Assembly: GCF_037126465.1 (NCBI RefSeq)
Contig: NC_088202.1
Span: 87,028,160-87,092,159, forward strand
Direction: 5' to 3'
DNA length: 64,000 bases
DNA from: Ornithodoros turicata
Taxonomy: Eukaryota > Arthropoda > Arachnida > Ixodida > Argasidae
The notes under the pieces were generated by a model that worked only from the letters and a program-made list of their open reading frames with translations, did no database searches and was not told the DNA's origin. The position numbers and the translations under genes are program-made. Below, piece after piece: positions 20,991 to 30,790 of the stretch. Position 1 is the stretch's first letter. Every line of letters begins with the position of its first letter.

Positions 20991-21723
20991 TGTCGGCCGC
21001 AGAAAATGCAACGGAGTGACCCCGGTTGTGAACTCGTGTTACCTTACATACAGATCGAATACTGGACATATAAATAGAAGGCATCGAGCAGGCGTAATGG
21101 AATGTCCGTCCCATTCAGTGAGTGGAATCCCAACAGAAAGGTTGCGTCACTGCTGCTCTGGTCAAAGCAATTGGCTTCAACGATTGGAATTCGTCCAATC
21201 TCGTTTATGCGAGCTCATGAGCTTATGTACAACAGCATTACAACCCGGTAGCAAGAAGTGCGTTCAGCGCGGCACCGAGCTACATTGCTATTAGAAATGC
21301 GTGTTAATCCATACTTTATGAGAGAAGAAAAGCGACTAAAAATAGTCTGTTTGGCGACTAGAATCCTTAAGTCACAACTATTAGTGCCTTTCGGGACTAA
21401 ATGAATGCCACAGAGTGAGGACTGGATTTCACGCTTTGCCCTTACAGTTCTACGTGCGCATTCGTAGTGCACGAATAAAAATACTTTAAATTGGAATCAA
21501 ACTGACACATAAAGTTATAAAATCATGCGAAAAGCATAGGGCACAATTTGTAAGGAAAAACTACTATTCCTTAATTTGTAGGCAGAAAATTGTTTAAAGG
21601 GGTTGTGACACCTACATCATACACATATTGAATTGCACGCCAGAGTCACACAGTAGTCGTAAGCAGGTGACCTCTCTTGCGCTTCCTTACTGGCGGAGAC
21701 GCCTGCCGTGACATCAGAGCCTC
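20991..21723. other. Unassigned sequence
   Basis: No domain recognised. Part of 20990-21250 may be further upstream sequence of the preceding minus-strand retrotransposon, but I cannot identify motifs. Confidence 0.3.
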
Positions 21724-22704
21724 TAGAGGTGTGCGCCGCCGCCGAAGGTCTTGACCTCGCCGCTGCCGCCGTGCCAAAACTGTCGCCGCGCCGCCGCCGC
21801 CGATGTTGAAAAATCGGCGCGGCTGTATAATGTGCCCACTTTTATCGATTTTCTATAAAAAGCTCTCCGACACCTAATCTTTTTGTTTGTTTGTTTTTGC
21901 ATCTTAGGTCCCAGGCTTCATTTGTGGTGTTTTTAGCAGTAAGAATTTCATCACTAATATGCTGTTTATGCTTTACAGTTTGGTTTCACAGTCGACCCTG
22001 GAGGCACAACTCCAGGGAAACTTGTCCTTAAATTCCTGCAGGTTGTTTGCCGGTCACCCACCAACACCATAGCACTGGTCATTTTCCATATACAGGCCGT
22101 TTTGTTTTTTGTTCGTTACAGAATTTTTGTTAAAAAAAAAAAAAAACTAGCGGCAACAAAATAGATGCCGTTTTTTTAGTTGGTCAGGCGAATATTATCT
22201 CGAAGAAAGTATTAACTATAAGATCATCAATTACCTAAAATTCATTAATTCTTTAATAAGGAGATTTCGTGCCAATGCGAGATAGCAGAACGGAAGATAT
22301 TCCTAGTTGAAAGCCAATCCATGTTTAAGAAATCCTTAAATGCGCACGTGTGTTGAAATATCCGACGTTGAATGTCGCTATGCAAATGAGCCGAAACAAG
22401 AAGTACGCCATTTCCGAGCGCAGAAATAACGCGAGCTTCGCCTTATCTGGGTTGGAAAGCGATCTATCTGGCCAACAGATTAGCGCGTACACCAATCAGC
22501 TCGATCGCTCCAAAACAGTGGTCCTCTCACGTGGATTGCCTGGCGCTCTTTCTGCGCTCGAAAAGTGCGTAGCAAATAGTGCGTTTTGTGTGTGCCGGCG
22601 AAAAGCACCCCGTCAGAGAGGGTGTTTTCAATCGCGGGATTGCGGGGCTTATAATGCGCGCGAAGCGTGCCAGCCTCAACCCACTCGCTCTGGACAAGCT
22701 TATA

Positions 22705-22911
22705 CTGTAAAACCCTTTTATTTCGCGAGCCCTTAATTTTCGCGAATTTTGCGAATCGAGAAAATTCGCGAACTTTAAGGGTACGCTAAAATATCAAAGC
22801 AGATAAGGAAGAGCTCGAGGAACTCGAGGAGCGCGCGAAATTTAGTGGTTATGAATATGTCCCTACTCGATTCGCGAAAATTTAGGGCTGCGAAATTAAA
22901 AGGTTTTACAG
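22705..22911. mobile_element. MITE with CTGTAAAACC ends and TA target, Tc1/mariner- or pogo-like
   Basis: The 207-bp unit starts CTGTAAAACCCTTTTATTTC and ends with its inverse (GAAATTAAAAGGTTTTACAG). About 45 bp pair with few mismatches, including the CGCGAATT and TTCGCGAA blocks. TA flanks both sides (22703-22704 and 22912-22913), the expected duplication of Tc1/mariner/pogo elements. There is no coding capacity. It lies inside the larger GCC-type TIR element, so it is younger than that element. Confidence 0.8.
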
Positions 22912-23383
22912 TATTTATTCATAATTACTACAGCCTCTACAAAAGTACTATTCAATGACGTGGTGGGTGCACCTTATGTCATGTCGTTTTCTTACGTTTG
23001 CATATTTACATATATTTACTATAGTTTCTCAAAAAGAGCCACTGGATCACTGGACAGAGCTTTGACGCGTCGTCGTCCTGTGAACGTTCGGCACTCGCTA
23101 TAACTGTTACGTGTGGTTACCATTAAAGGGATAGCTCGTCGTTCTGATTGTCTAGCTATGTTGTTTTCTCCAGCGAAACCGGCCCTTAACGGGCCCTGTG
23201 CGACGACCTTCTTGAAGTGCTTTACTTCTCCTAATATTCCTTTGTGTGTTCTGATTTTCTTTCATAATACACGCTACCCAGTGGTGATGTACTTGTTTGG
23301 CGCAAGGTACAATAAATACTGCTACCGTCTCGGTGTCTATGATGGAAAAAAGGGCAAGGGTGCAGGCCAGCTGGTACATGGTG

Positions 23384-23505
23384 AAAAAATTTGGAACCCG
23401 AGAAAGGGACAGAGGAAGGAGAGAGGAGGGACGACACGACACGTTCTCGAGAACGTGTCGTGTCGTCCCTCCTCTGTCCCTTTCTCGGGCTCCAAATTTT
23501 TTCGT
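23384..23505. repeat. Near-perfect 122-bp palindrome centred on an XhoI-like core
   Basis: The arms 23384-23448 and 23449-23505 are reverse complements around TTCTCGAGAA, with one 8-nt bulge in the left arm. No loop remains, so DNA could extrude as a cruciform and RNA would form a long hairpin. A near-duplicate of tctatgatggaaaaa occurs before the left arm (23336) and after the right arm (23504), suggesting that the palindrome arose by inverted duplication or insertion within a repeat. Confidence 0.75.
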
Positions 23506-24002
23506 CTATGATGGAGAAAATACCCCCGCTCTGAGGTGTCCGTGCGTCCTCGTCGGAGAAGAGAACACATACTGACAGCCCACGGGGCCCACGCCGATAA
23601 GACAGCATCGGCGTGACGCCGCTGACGCCGCCGGCCGCCGGTCCTTCAACGTGCTCTACGCCGCCGCCGGAAAAATGCCCACGGCGCACACCTTTAAGCC
23701 TCATTGGCATCGGAGCACCGCGTGTCGGAGATTTCCGGCGCGAAAGAACCATAGGTGGTCGAAATTATCCGCATTCTTACTCAGCAACATGTCGTCACAC
23801 AAAGGGGCTGAGACACCTTACGTGTAAATCTACTGCAATTACCTCTTACCACGGGTTTCGGTATTCGCGGTGCCGGTTTTCTACACGTCTGTTACCCCTT
23901 TGCTGTAAAGCTTGGAATGCAGGTTCATATCGACGCAAATAATTGCGTTTTACATTTATCTGGAACAACTTGAGTCGAAGTGTTGCAACAGCCGCCGTAA
24001 TT

Positions 24003-24642
24003 ACAGCCTTGGTCCACTAAATCTAAAACTCATGTTATACCGAACCCTCGTGCTTCCGACGCTGGAATATGCTGCTTCTGTGTGAGACCCGGGACAGGCG
24101 ACACTCATTGCTCAAGTGGAAAGTGTACAAAACCGCGCAGCACGGTTCATTCTCGGTAATTATGCCAGGACAGCCAGTGTTACCTCCATGAAAGCTTGTC
24201 TTAACCTATCTCATCTCTCACTTCGACGCAGTGTTACTCGTCTTTGTCTATTTCACAAAATTTTTTATCATAACGATATCCTCCGACACTTTTTAATTTC
24301 TTGTCCGTCACATATCTCTTCACGGCTGGACCATGCACAGAAGGTTGGCATTCCCTTTTGCACTACTAACGTATACTTTCGGTCATTTCTGCCCAAAACC
24401 TCACTCGAGTGGAACCGCCTTCCCGGCTCTATTTCATCCATTACTGCCCCTTCATTATTTAAGAATGCTCTTTGTGATCATCTGAACGCCACATAGTGAT
24501 TATTTTTTTATTTTTTTGTCTAATTTTTCATTGTTTTGTGTCTTCTGTATGCATCCTCTTATATTTGAACTTATTGTTACATACGCCCCTCCCCTCTCTA
24601 ACGCTAAAAGCCCTGAGGGTATCATAAATAAATTAATAAATA
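24003..24642 (+). pseudogene. 5'-truncated CR1-like retrotransposon 3' end
   Basis: The plus-strand frame reads LMLYRTLVLPTLEYAASV, a stop, then ESVQNRAARFILGNYARTAS and SLFKNALCDHLNAT before the natural stop at 24494-24496. This is the conserved thumb and C-terminal sequence that follows RT in CR1/Jockey-group ORF2 proteins. The 3' UTR ends in TAAATAAATTAATAAATAAA (about 24624-24642). It is not closely similar to the element at 10.4-14.7 kb in its tail. It is a standard 5' truncation with at least one in-frame stop. Confidence 0.75.
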
Positions 24643-24766
24643 AACAGGGAAACATTTGCGAAGTTTGGGGACTGTATTCGCGATTCCAATGAACTACAGG
24701 TGGCGCCCCGAACTTTCAAGGTGGCGGACGTATGGAGGTTAGAGTATGGTGATCTAGAATGACTGG

Positions 24767-25054
24767 ACCAGCTCATAGTGGTTAGGATGATCGCTTTCCA
24801 CGGCGAGACTAGGAGGTGACACGGGTTCGAATCCTGTCACCGACTGTGCTGTCTGAGGATTTCCTTGGGTTTTCCTAACACTTTCCAGACGAATGTCGGC
24901 ATAGTTCCCCCTGAAGTCGGCCTAGGACGCATACTAACCGCTCTGTACCCCACTCGATCCTTCCTGCTGTCCTCTCTCCATCTGTCCACGTCTGTACGCC
25001 GCTCATAGCAACAGTTGCTTCGCGGGGCTAACACGGAATTAAAAAAATAAAAAC
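24767..25054 (+). mobile_element. tRNA-derived SINE (Ruka-like) with perfect target duplications
   Basis: A box TAGTGGTTAGG at 24776 and B box GGTTCGAATCC at 24831 form the pol III promoter, followed by the body shared with the SINE at 19674-19934 and an A-rich tail. The 11-bp sequence AGAATGACTGG flanks it exactly (24756-24766 and 25055-25065), showing L1-style target-primed insertion. At 288 bp with intact promoter boxes and a perfect duplication, it looks relatively young. Confidence 0.9.
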
Positions 25055-25065
25055 AGAATGACTGG

Positions 25066-27009
25066 TGTGCTTACCGGCCTATCCGATGCATGGGAGCGCT
25101 TGGTCGCGGAAATGGCACCCGGTGACGTAAGTTTGTTTACATGGATGCGCTGACGCTCGCTGCGCGCCTTGCGGAAGGATTTTTGTGTTGATCCGAGGTA
25201 CTCTTCTGTTTCGAGTCACATGCCATTCCCGTGAAATTCAGGAGTTTGGACCGCGCAGGCTAAGAAACCGAACATAGCTGATGGATGGCTTATCAGGGCA
25301 TCACGAGCTCTTGCTCAGTACAAGGTCTTTGCTTTCTACATGAGGTTCTCTCTCTCTCTCTCTTGCAATTAATCATTTTTTGTTTTACGTAGTGAGACAA
25401 CTATGATCATGGGCGACGCAAGAGTGGTCGGTCTGTGAATAAATTTTGCCCACCTGAGGCTTCTTTCACATGCGCTCAAAGCTCAGCACACGGCACATCG
25501 TATTTAACGTCCATTGAAAAGACGGCGCGTCTAAGCAAATATACTTGTTAACAAATGAGCGGGTTGGTATACATACTTGCGGCAGTGGTGTCCAATTTAT
25601 CATTTTCGAAAGCCTTTGTCCCGCGAAAACATCGCCGCTTCACTTCAAGAGTCAAGCAACTTGTACCCTAGCTGCCACCAAGTTGATAGCGTCCTCGGCA
25701 CGAACGAACCCACAACACGTCGCCAAGCATTTGGGGGTTTTAGGGAGTGGAGGGGTCTCGATAAATCAGTGATTGTAAAGTACGGGTAGATTTGGTCAGA
25801 CGAAGTACAATGGCTATTTTTGCAATCTAGCTGTGCTTGTTTCCTCGCGTTCGACATCCACTGTCATATATGGACGGCGTCCAGGCACAAGTATGACAGG
25901 ATTGTGTCTCGAAGGTAAGGGATGGGCCACTACGGGATATTACAGGATGACCGAGACAACACGGTTTCAATGTGAGAAATCAGCAGAAACAAATCGTTGA
26001 AGATTATATTTTCTCGCACCATACTTTAACACAGTTTTCGGGAAACGTTACTGTGACTCACACGTTAGAGCACGGATCGGATTTGTCCACAGTGCAAGGA
26101 TCCTCGGACGTAGGATAGTGCGTTATAAGTATGCGGCTAAACAGAAGTTTTCGACGGTTGAGTCAGGCCCAAGTAAACCCTCGTCCCTTTGGACACTGGC
26201 CGGCTGACAGACGTATAGGATCGCATAGGATCGCGCAGTGCTCTACCACAAGCACCGTACTTTACTAACGACTGCCGATATGTACTACACCACAATGTAT
26301 TTGTTGCAATACAAATTACCTCAAAAAATGCGGCAACAACAGACATTTCCTCTTGTTATCCCTTCACAAGGTTTTCTTGCCTATTTATTCCCTCTGTTAT
26401 GAACCCCTTAGCTGGTGTGCTCGTACAAGTGGCAAGGACTTCGCCGATAATGCGCCGGCTGTTCAGAGCCACATCATAACTCCTGCATATTGCTGGCTAT
26501 TTTTAAGAAATGATACCCCATGTAAGAACTGAAGGAAGTGAGTTTCGGAAAACGACTACTTGGCGTAACCCATGTAGCCTGTATGAATACAACTAGCACT
26601 GGTTTCATTGTACATACCATCGTATTAATGTAATAAGTTTTCTTTATATATAACTAGCTTATTGAATGCCAGTACTCAATAACCAGCAATAGAAGAACTC
26701 ACTAAAGTTGGAGGTAAGAGCGTCAAAATAAAATCTGCAGTAAAATAAAAATTACAGCGTCCATGTTCGGCGAATATTCACCAGCGGGAATGCGTGAAGG
26801 TATGAATAGTCAGAAAACAATATTGGAGCTCGAATATCTAAAAAAAGAAATGAAGAGAAAGAAGAAGAAAACGATATGTATTGGAACAGTTCAGTTTCGA
26901 ACACACAAAACTTTCGTTGATAAAGAAGAAGAAGAAGAAAGCAGCGGCGCTCGGCATGTATCATGATACGTGACAACAACGAGAGGTGAAGTGCACGTCC
27001 TACTCTATA
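25066..27009. other. Unassigned sequence with simple repeats
   Basis: No gene recognised. A (CT)n microsatellite lies at about 25347-25364, and GAA-rich purine tracts lie at about 26845-26870 and 26921-26940. Short open frames (for example 25545-25772 and 26137-26346) show no domain, signal peptide or splice context I can support. Confidence 0.3.
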
Positions 27010-27596
27010 CTACAGGGTGTGTGCAGAAAAACATGACCCGCATTTTTACATGTAACTCGTTGTCTACTTAGCCGAGGAACTTCCGATGGCGCACGACGGC
27101 GTATTTATGCGTCCGAAAGCTACAAAAAAATCCTGGAAGCCATACTCAGTGTAAAAAAATAAACAGAGCGCGAAAACATGGGCTTCCATGCATTAGAATA
27201 GGGCGGTTATGACAGTGCATTGTAGTGCATTTCCGTCTCATGAGAGTTATGTGCAGGCACCGCTAGGGGTACTACCGATGAGCATCCATGTGGGACATCG
27301 TTTCGATTTAAGCACCGATAGCTCCCCTAGCGGTACTTGAACACAACTCTCCTACGTGCACCATGTTGCCCTTTCACATACACCCTGTTGTCCACCATGT
27401 TGCCCTATTCTGATGCACGGAAGCCGACGTTTTCGTTGTTCCGTTTATTTTTTAATCTTGGTATGGCTTCCACAATTTTTCTACAGATTTCGCACGCATA
27501 AATGCGCCATCGTGCGCCACCGGAAGTTCGTTAGTTAGGTAGGCAACAAGCTATGTGCCTAAATGCGGGTCATGTTTTTCTGCACACGCCCTGTAG
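27010..27596. mobile_element. Foldback element with arms spanning nearly its whole length
   Basis: It opens CTACAGGGTGTGTGCAGAAA and ends with the inverse CTACAGGGCGTGTGCAGAAA. Matching blocks continue almost to the centre: AACATGACCCGCATTT, GAACTTCC..GGCGCACGA, GCATTTATGCG, GGAAGCC, AATAGGGC and ACCGCTAGGGG. Each arm is about 270-290 bp with small indels. No transposase is encoded. Imperfect ATAC sequences lie just outside both ends, but not exactly at the termini. Start and end share ACAGGGTGT with the repeat at 3206. Confidence 0.8.
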
Positions 27597-28059
27597 ATAC
27601 CTGGACAACTGGTGATCGCCTATGGGAGAGCCGGGTCATGGGATAGTTACGGTAGTGGCCACTGCAAGCGCCACATATTATTGGGGAGAGGGAATGGCAC
27701 TATCACTCTTGCCACCGTCTTTCGTGCTACACAGGCTGTTGCTAAGCGCGCGCTATTCTCTCTTACTGATTCTACACAGCGCACCATGCATTGCCGCGGT
27801 TTCGGCAAGTCACGTGGTAACGAATAGTGCGAGCTAGCGCCAAATCCCATAGCCAAGCGGCGATTGTCAGAACTACTGCCCCGGTGCTGGGATCTTTGCG
27901 GATGGCCAGGTCTCTAGTATAGTAGTAGGTAGTGGTGACGTGTTTCTGGAAGTGATAAACGTTACAAGTGATCCTGAGCTTACGAGGGTAACTCTGGATC
28001 CTGTGAAATCAAAACAGGATGGTGTACACCGTATGTGTAACATAAAAGGTGGTGGCTTT
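27597..28059. other. Unassigned sequence
   Basis: No gene recognised. The right part may be a diverged 3' part of the SINE that continues to 28177. Confidence 0.3.
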
Positions 28060-28177
28060 TCCGAGTCTGCCTGTCTTGCGGCACCTTGTTCGGGTGTGGG
28101 GCATCCTGTACCGATTTCACAGGGAACTGTGCTGACGTTTGTCTCAAAGTGTTTGAGGAAAGCCTAGTGAAAACACT
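28060..28177 (-). mobile_element. SINE 3' body, separated from its head by the TRIM
   Basis: On the minus strand the segment after the TRIM reads CTTTCCTCAAACACTTTGAG, then ACAAACGTCAGCACAGTTCC, then TGAAATCGG. This matches, with substitutions, the body of the SINE at 24767-25054 (TTTTCCTAACACTTTCCAGA, then CGAATGTCGGCATAGTTCCC, then TGAAGTCGG). The tRNA-like head of the same copy lies across the TRIM at 29097-29196. Confidence 0.65.
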
Positions 28178-28351
28178 TGTAGAGGAGGTGGTGTTCCCCT
28201 ACATGAGTCCTGACCGGCAATGATGGAATGTCCCAGCGGGCAGATGGACGTGGCCTCACACTAGGACGGTGCCGGTAGAACTGCCGTGCCAGCGCCGTAG
28301 CGCGTGGCAGCAGAGGCGCGTCGTCGTCGTCGTCTTCCACGGGCCGCCACA
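28178..28351 (-). repeat. TRIM LTR (3' LTR in element orientation)
   Basis: This 174-bp LTR lies next to the polypurine tract at 28352-28370. It contains a (CGT)n run and the block shared with the LTR at 18044-18216. Confidence 0.9.
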
Positions 28352-28918
28352 TCACTCCCCCCCTCAGACGCGGAGCGGTGCCTGCGGTTGAGGTCCGCGT
28401 CGATACCATGAAGAGGAAAATGAGGACGACTCGTGGATGGTGGACGATTGGAGATACGGCTTGCGATTGTGGCTGTTGACGCAGCAGCGGGATGGCGGGA
28501 ACAAGGGCGCTGTTCCGCTGCGGGTTCCAGAGATGAGTTGTGAGTGCTGAGTGGTTGGGTGCTTGAGTGCGTTGAGTTGCTGCGTTGCTTGTTGCTGAGG
28601 GAGTGCGTTGAGTGATCGTTGTTGAGAGCTGTTTGTTGCTGATTGTGTTGAGTTGCTGAGTGGGCGACAGTACCGCGACCGGTACGGCAGCGTGAATGCC
28701 GGTTGCCGCCAGAGAAGTGCCGGGGAGGACCATCATGAAGCAGGTGGAGGCCGGAAAGACAGCTTACTGTGGTCTCCCTGCGGGTCCCCGGTGGAACAGT
28801 GGTCCCGGTGCGCCTTGCCTGCTAGAGGGTCGTTCGCTGCTGGTTTGCCGACGAAAAATTTAGGATGTTGAGTGGCCGAATTACGCCGAACATGGTGTTC
28901 GTTGTTCGGGTCACCAAA

Positions 28919-29092
28919 TGTAGAGGACGTGGTGTTCCCCTACATGAGTCCTGACCGGCAATGATGGAATGTCCCAGCGGGCAGATGGACGTGGCCTCAC
29001 ACTAGGACGGTGCCGGTAGAACTGCCGTGCCAGCGCCGTAGCGCGTGGCAGCAGAGGCGCGTCGTCGTCGTCGTCTTCCACGGGCCGCCACA
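28919..29092 (-). repeat. TRIM LTR (5' LTR in element orientation)
   Basis: This 174-bp LTR lies next to the primer-binding site at about 28904-28918. It is nearly identical to the partner LTR, indicating recent insertion. Confidence 0.9.
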
Positions 29093-29096
29093 CACT

Positions 29097-29196
29097 CATG
29101 CAGCACAGCCCGCGCCTGGATTTGAACACGACTCACCTCCCAGTCTTGGCATGTAGTGCCAGCTTAAAAAGGCGCCTCACATTCTAACACATAGTG
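29097..29196 (-). mobile_element. SINE tRNA-like head, diverged
   Basis: On the minus strand CACTATGTGTTAGAATGTGA resembles the A-box region CATAGTGGTTAGGATGATCG, and ACTGGGAGGTG..GTGTTCAAATCC corresponds to the B-box region. It is interrupted at CACT by the TRIM, with the body resuming at 28177. Promoter boxes are mutated. Confidence 0.65.
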
Positions 29197-30463
29197 ACCA
29201 GCACCCCCAAAAGGGTCATCGCAGATTCAGCAGCGTTCGCAAGTGGCTCGGATTTGAACCCGTTTTGGGATGCTGAAGTCACTTTCCAAAATTTGGACGG
29301 GTTTGGTTGGAGAGTGCCTGCTACTGAGCACCAAGGTCATGAAAGTTCTCTTTTTTCCTTCGTCATGATGTACTTTGCGAACTTGGCTTATCTGTTGTGG
29401 CGTCGATGAAAACAGAGTACAGGTCACTGCTCAGCATGGGGCCGGCACTGAGTGCTGCTGCGTCGAGAATACGCCCTCGTTTTGAGAAACACTCACCTCA
29501 GCCAGTAGGCGCGTTTAGATGAAGGCGATAAAAGCGACGACAGCTGTCGACTGAAACCGGTCGTGCAACTTATCCAGCAGGTTCCCCTAAGCTTCAGTCG
29601 AGCTCTGTGCGACCTTGGGAGTCCCAGCCGATTGTCATGTACACCCTCGCCATCCGACCTTGACGATTAGTCGACTGGGGCTTTCAATCGATTTATCATT
29701 CCATGTAAACGCAGCTAGTAAGAGCCTCTCTGCTGGCACAGGTTTTTGTTTTTCCCCCTTGGTGCGGTGGTGTCTAGCCCAGCTGATTCAGTCCTATTAT
29801 ATCAACTGTCAAATAAAAGTTTAGCGTCAATTTTGTGTATTGGTGTTCATGCTCTACAATCAAAAGCTTGTGGCATCGCGAAACTCCGGGGAAAAAGTGT
29901 GTGTGTGTTGAGGGGGGGGGGGGCGAAGCAGTGACATAGTGTATAAAGCCCTCTTCTGAACTTGTAAGCGAAAGCGTTGGCTTGTACGACGAAGGTATAA
30001 AAGAGATCCGTCTAGTAAATCTCTCCCACACACATAAAAGAGATAAATTGCTCCTACCGGATGCGACTTTCTGTCTGAACAAATGTCACCTTCCACTACC
30101 TCTAGTAAGATATTCGTGACACATACACGCCGCGACATTTGCGTGGCATACGACGCGATTACATATGTTATGAGGTAATTCAAGAGAAGTGCTCCACCTT
30201 GCGTAATTTGATTTGGCTTAGGTATCTCATTGACAATTCCACCTGTCGCTGTTTAAGGAAATGGCGGTGAAAACAAATTTCAGCGTGAATATAGCAAGGA
30301 TTTGTGCGACTTTCAGAGCGTGTATCACGGTGATCAATCTTTCACGCCTAAAAATGCATACATGGTGCATCAGCGTATCACTGCACCATGCGCCAAACGT
30401 AATTATGTTGGGGTGTACAATAATGAGGTGTAAAAAATCCTGCAGCCAAAATTTCAGCAACCT
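29197..30463. other. Unassigned sequence
   Basis: No gene recognised. A G run lies at about 29911-29923, preceded by (GT)n. Confidence 0.3.
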
Positions 30464-30619
30464 CCCAAGCAGCACAATGTACTGAAAGTCGAGTGCAATG
30501 GGGGTGGACGGGTAGGTGGAAGCCTTGAACAGGCCGTGAAACTAAAGAACATTGATAAGACAAGACACATACCGTCAATCCCCATTGCACTCGACTTTCA
30601 GTACGTTGTGCTGCTTGGG
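30464..30619. mobile_element. MITE copy 1 (CCCAAGCAGCACAATGTACT ends)
   Basis: The 156-bp unit begins CCCAAGCAGCACAATGTACT and ends with the inverse. About 38 bp of TIR pair (through GAAAGTCGAGTGCAAT), and an additional internal segment is GGTAGGTGGAAG..GAACATTGATAAGACA. No coding capacity. The superfamily is unknown; the flanks show no clear duplication. Confidence 0.8.
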
Positions 30620-30637
30620 GCTCCTACAGTGTCCCAA

Positions 30638-30790
30638 CCCAAGCAGCGCAATGTACTGGAAGTCGAGTGCAATAGGAGTGGACGGTATGTGTCTTATCAA
30701 TGTTCTTTAGTTTCACCAGTCAGTTCAAGGTCTTCCACCTACCCGTCCACCCCTATTGCACTCGACTTTCAGTACATTGTGCTGCTTGGG
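30638..30790. mobile_element. MITE copy 2, inverted relative to copy 1
   Basis: The 153-bp unit has the same TIRs. Its internal segment is the reverse complement of copy 1 (ATGTGTCTTATCAATGTTCT, then CTTCCACCTACCCGTCCA), so the two copies sit head to head with an 18-bp spacer. Differences between copies are few. Confidence 0.8.

Larger units (their letters stand above)
21724..23696. mobile_element. TIR element with GCC-rich subterminal repeats (TAGAGGTGTGCGCCG ends)
   Basis: The left end TAGAGGTGTGCGCCGCCGCC and the right end, which reads TAAAGGTGTGCGCCGTGGGC on the minus strand, are inverted. Both are followed inward by GCC/GGC-rich tracts of about 110 bp. The element is flanked by the 6-bp direct repeat AGCCTC (21718-21723 and 23697-23702). 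The 1973-bp interior holds a separate small MITE (22705-22911) and a large palindrome (23384-23505), but no recognisable transposase. End motif and layout resemble the ATTCGAAT-type terminus at 2519-2640, so a hAT-like relation is possible, although 8 bp rather than 6 bp would be expected. Confidence 0.65.
28178..29092 (-). mobile_element. TRIM: miniature LTR retrotransposon, 915 bp, inserted in a SINE
   Basis: Two LTRs of 174 bp (28178-28351 and 28919-29092) are virtually identical; one difference is visible near the outer end. Read on the minus strand each begins TGTGGCGGCC and ends CCTCTACA. After the upstream LTR comes TTTGGTGACCCGAAC, a tRNA primer-binding site starting with TGG, and before the downstream LTR lies a polypurine tract, GAGGGGGGGAGTGA. 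A 4-bp duplication CACT (28174-28177 and 29093-29096) flanks the unit. The internal 567 bp encodes no recognisable gag or pol, so movement would need enzymes from another LTR element. Confidence 0.9.

Noticed and set aside
23113..23942. Several overlapping open frames of 92-173 codons on both strands
   Set aside because: They arise from a palindrome and GCC-rich subterminal repeats of a TIR element; no domain or splice context.
28164..28736. 190-codon minus-strand frame in the TRIM
   Set aside because: It spans LTR, polypurine tract and a repetitive internal region (gagttgctg-type repeats) and resembles no gag or pol; likely a chance frame.
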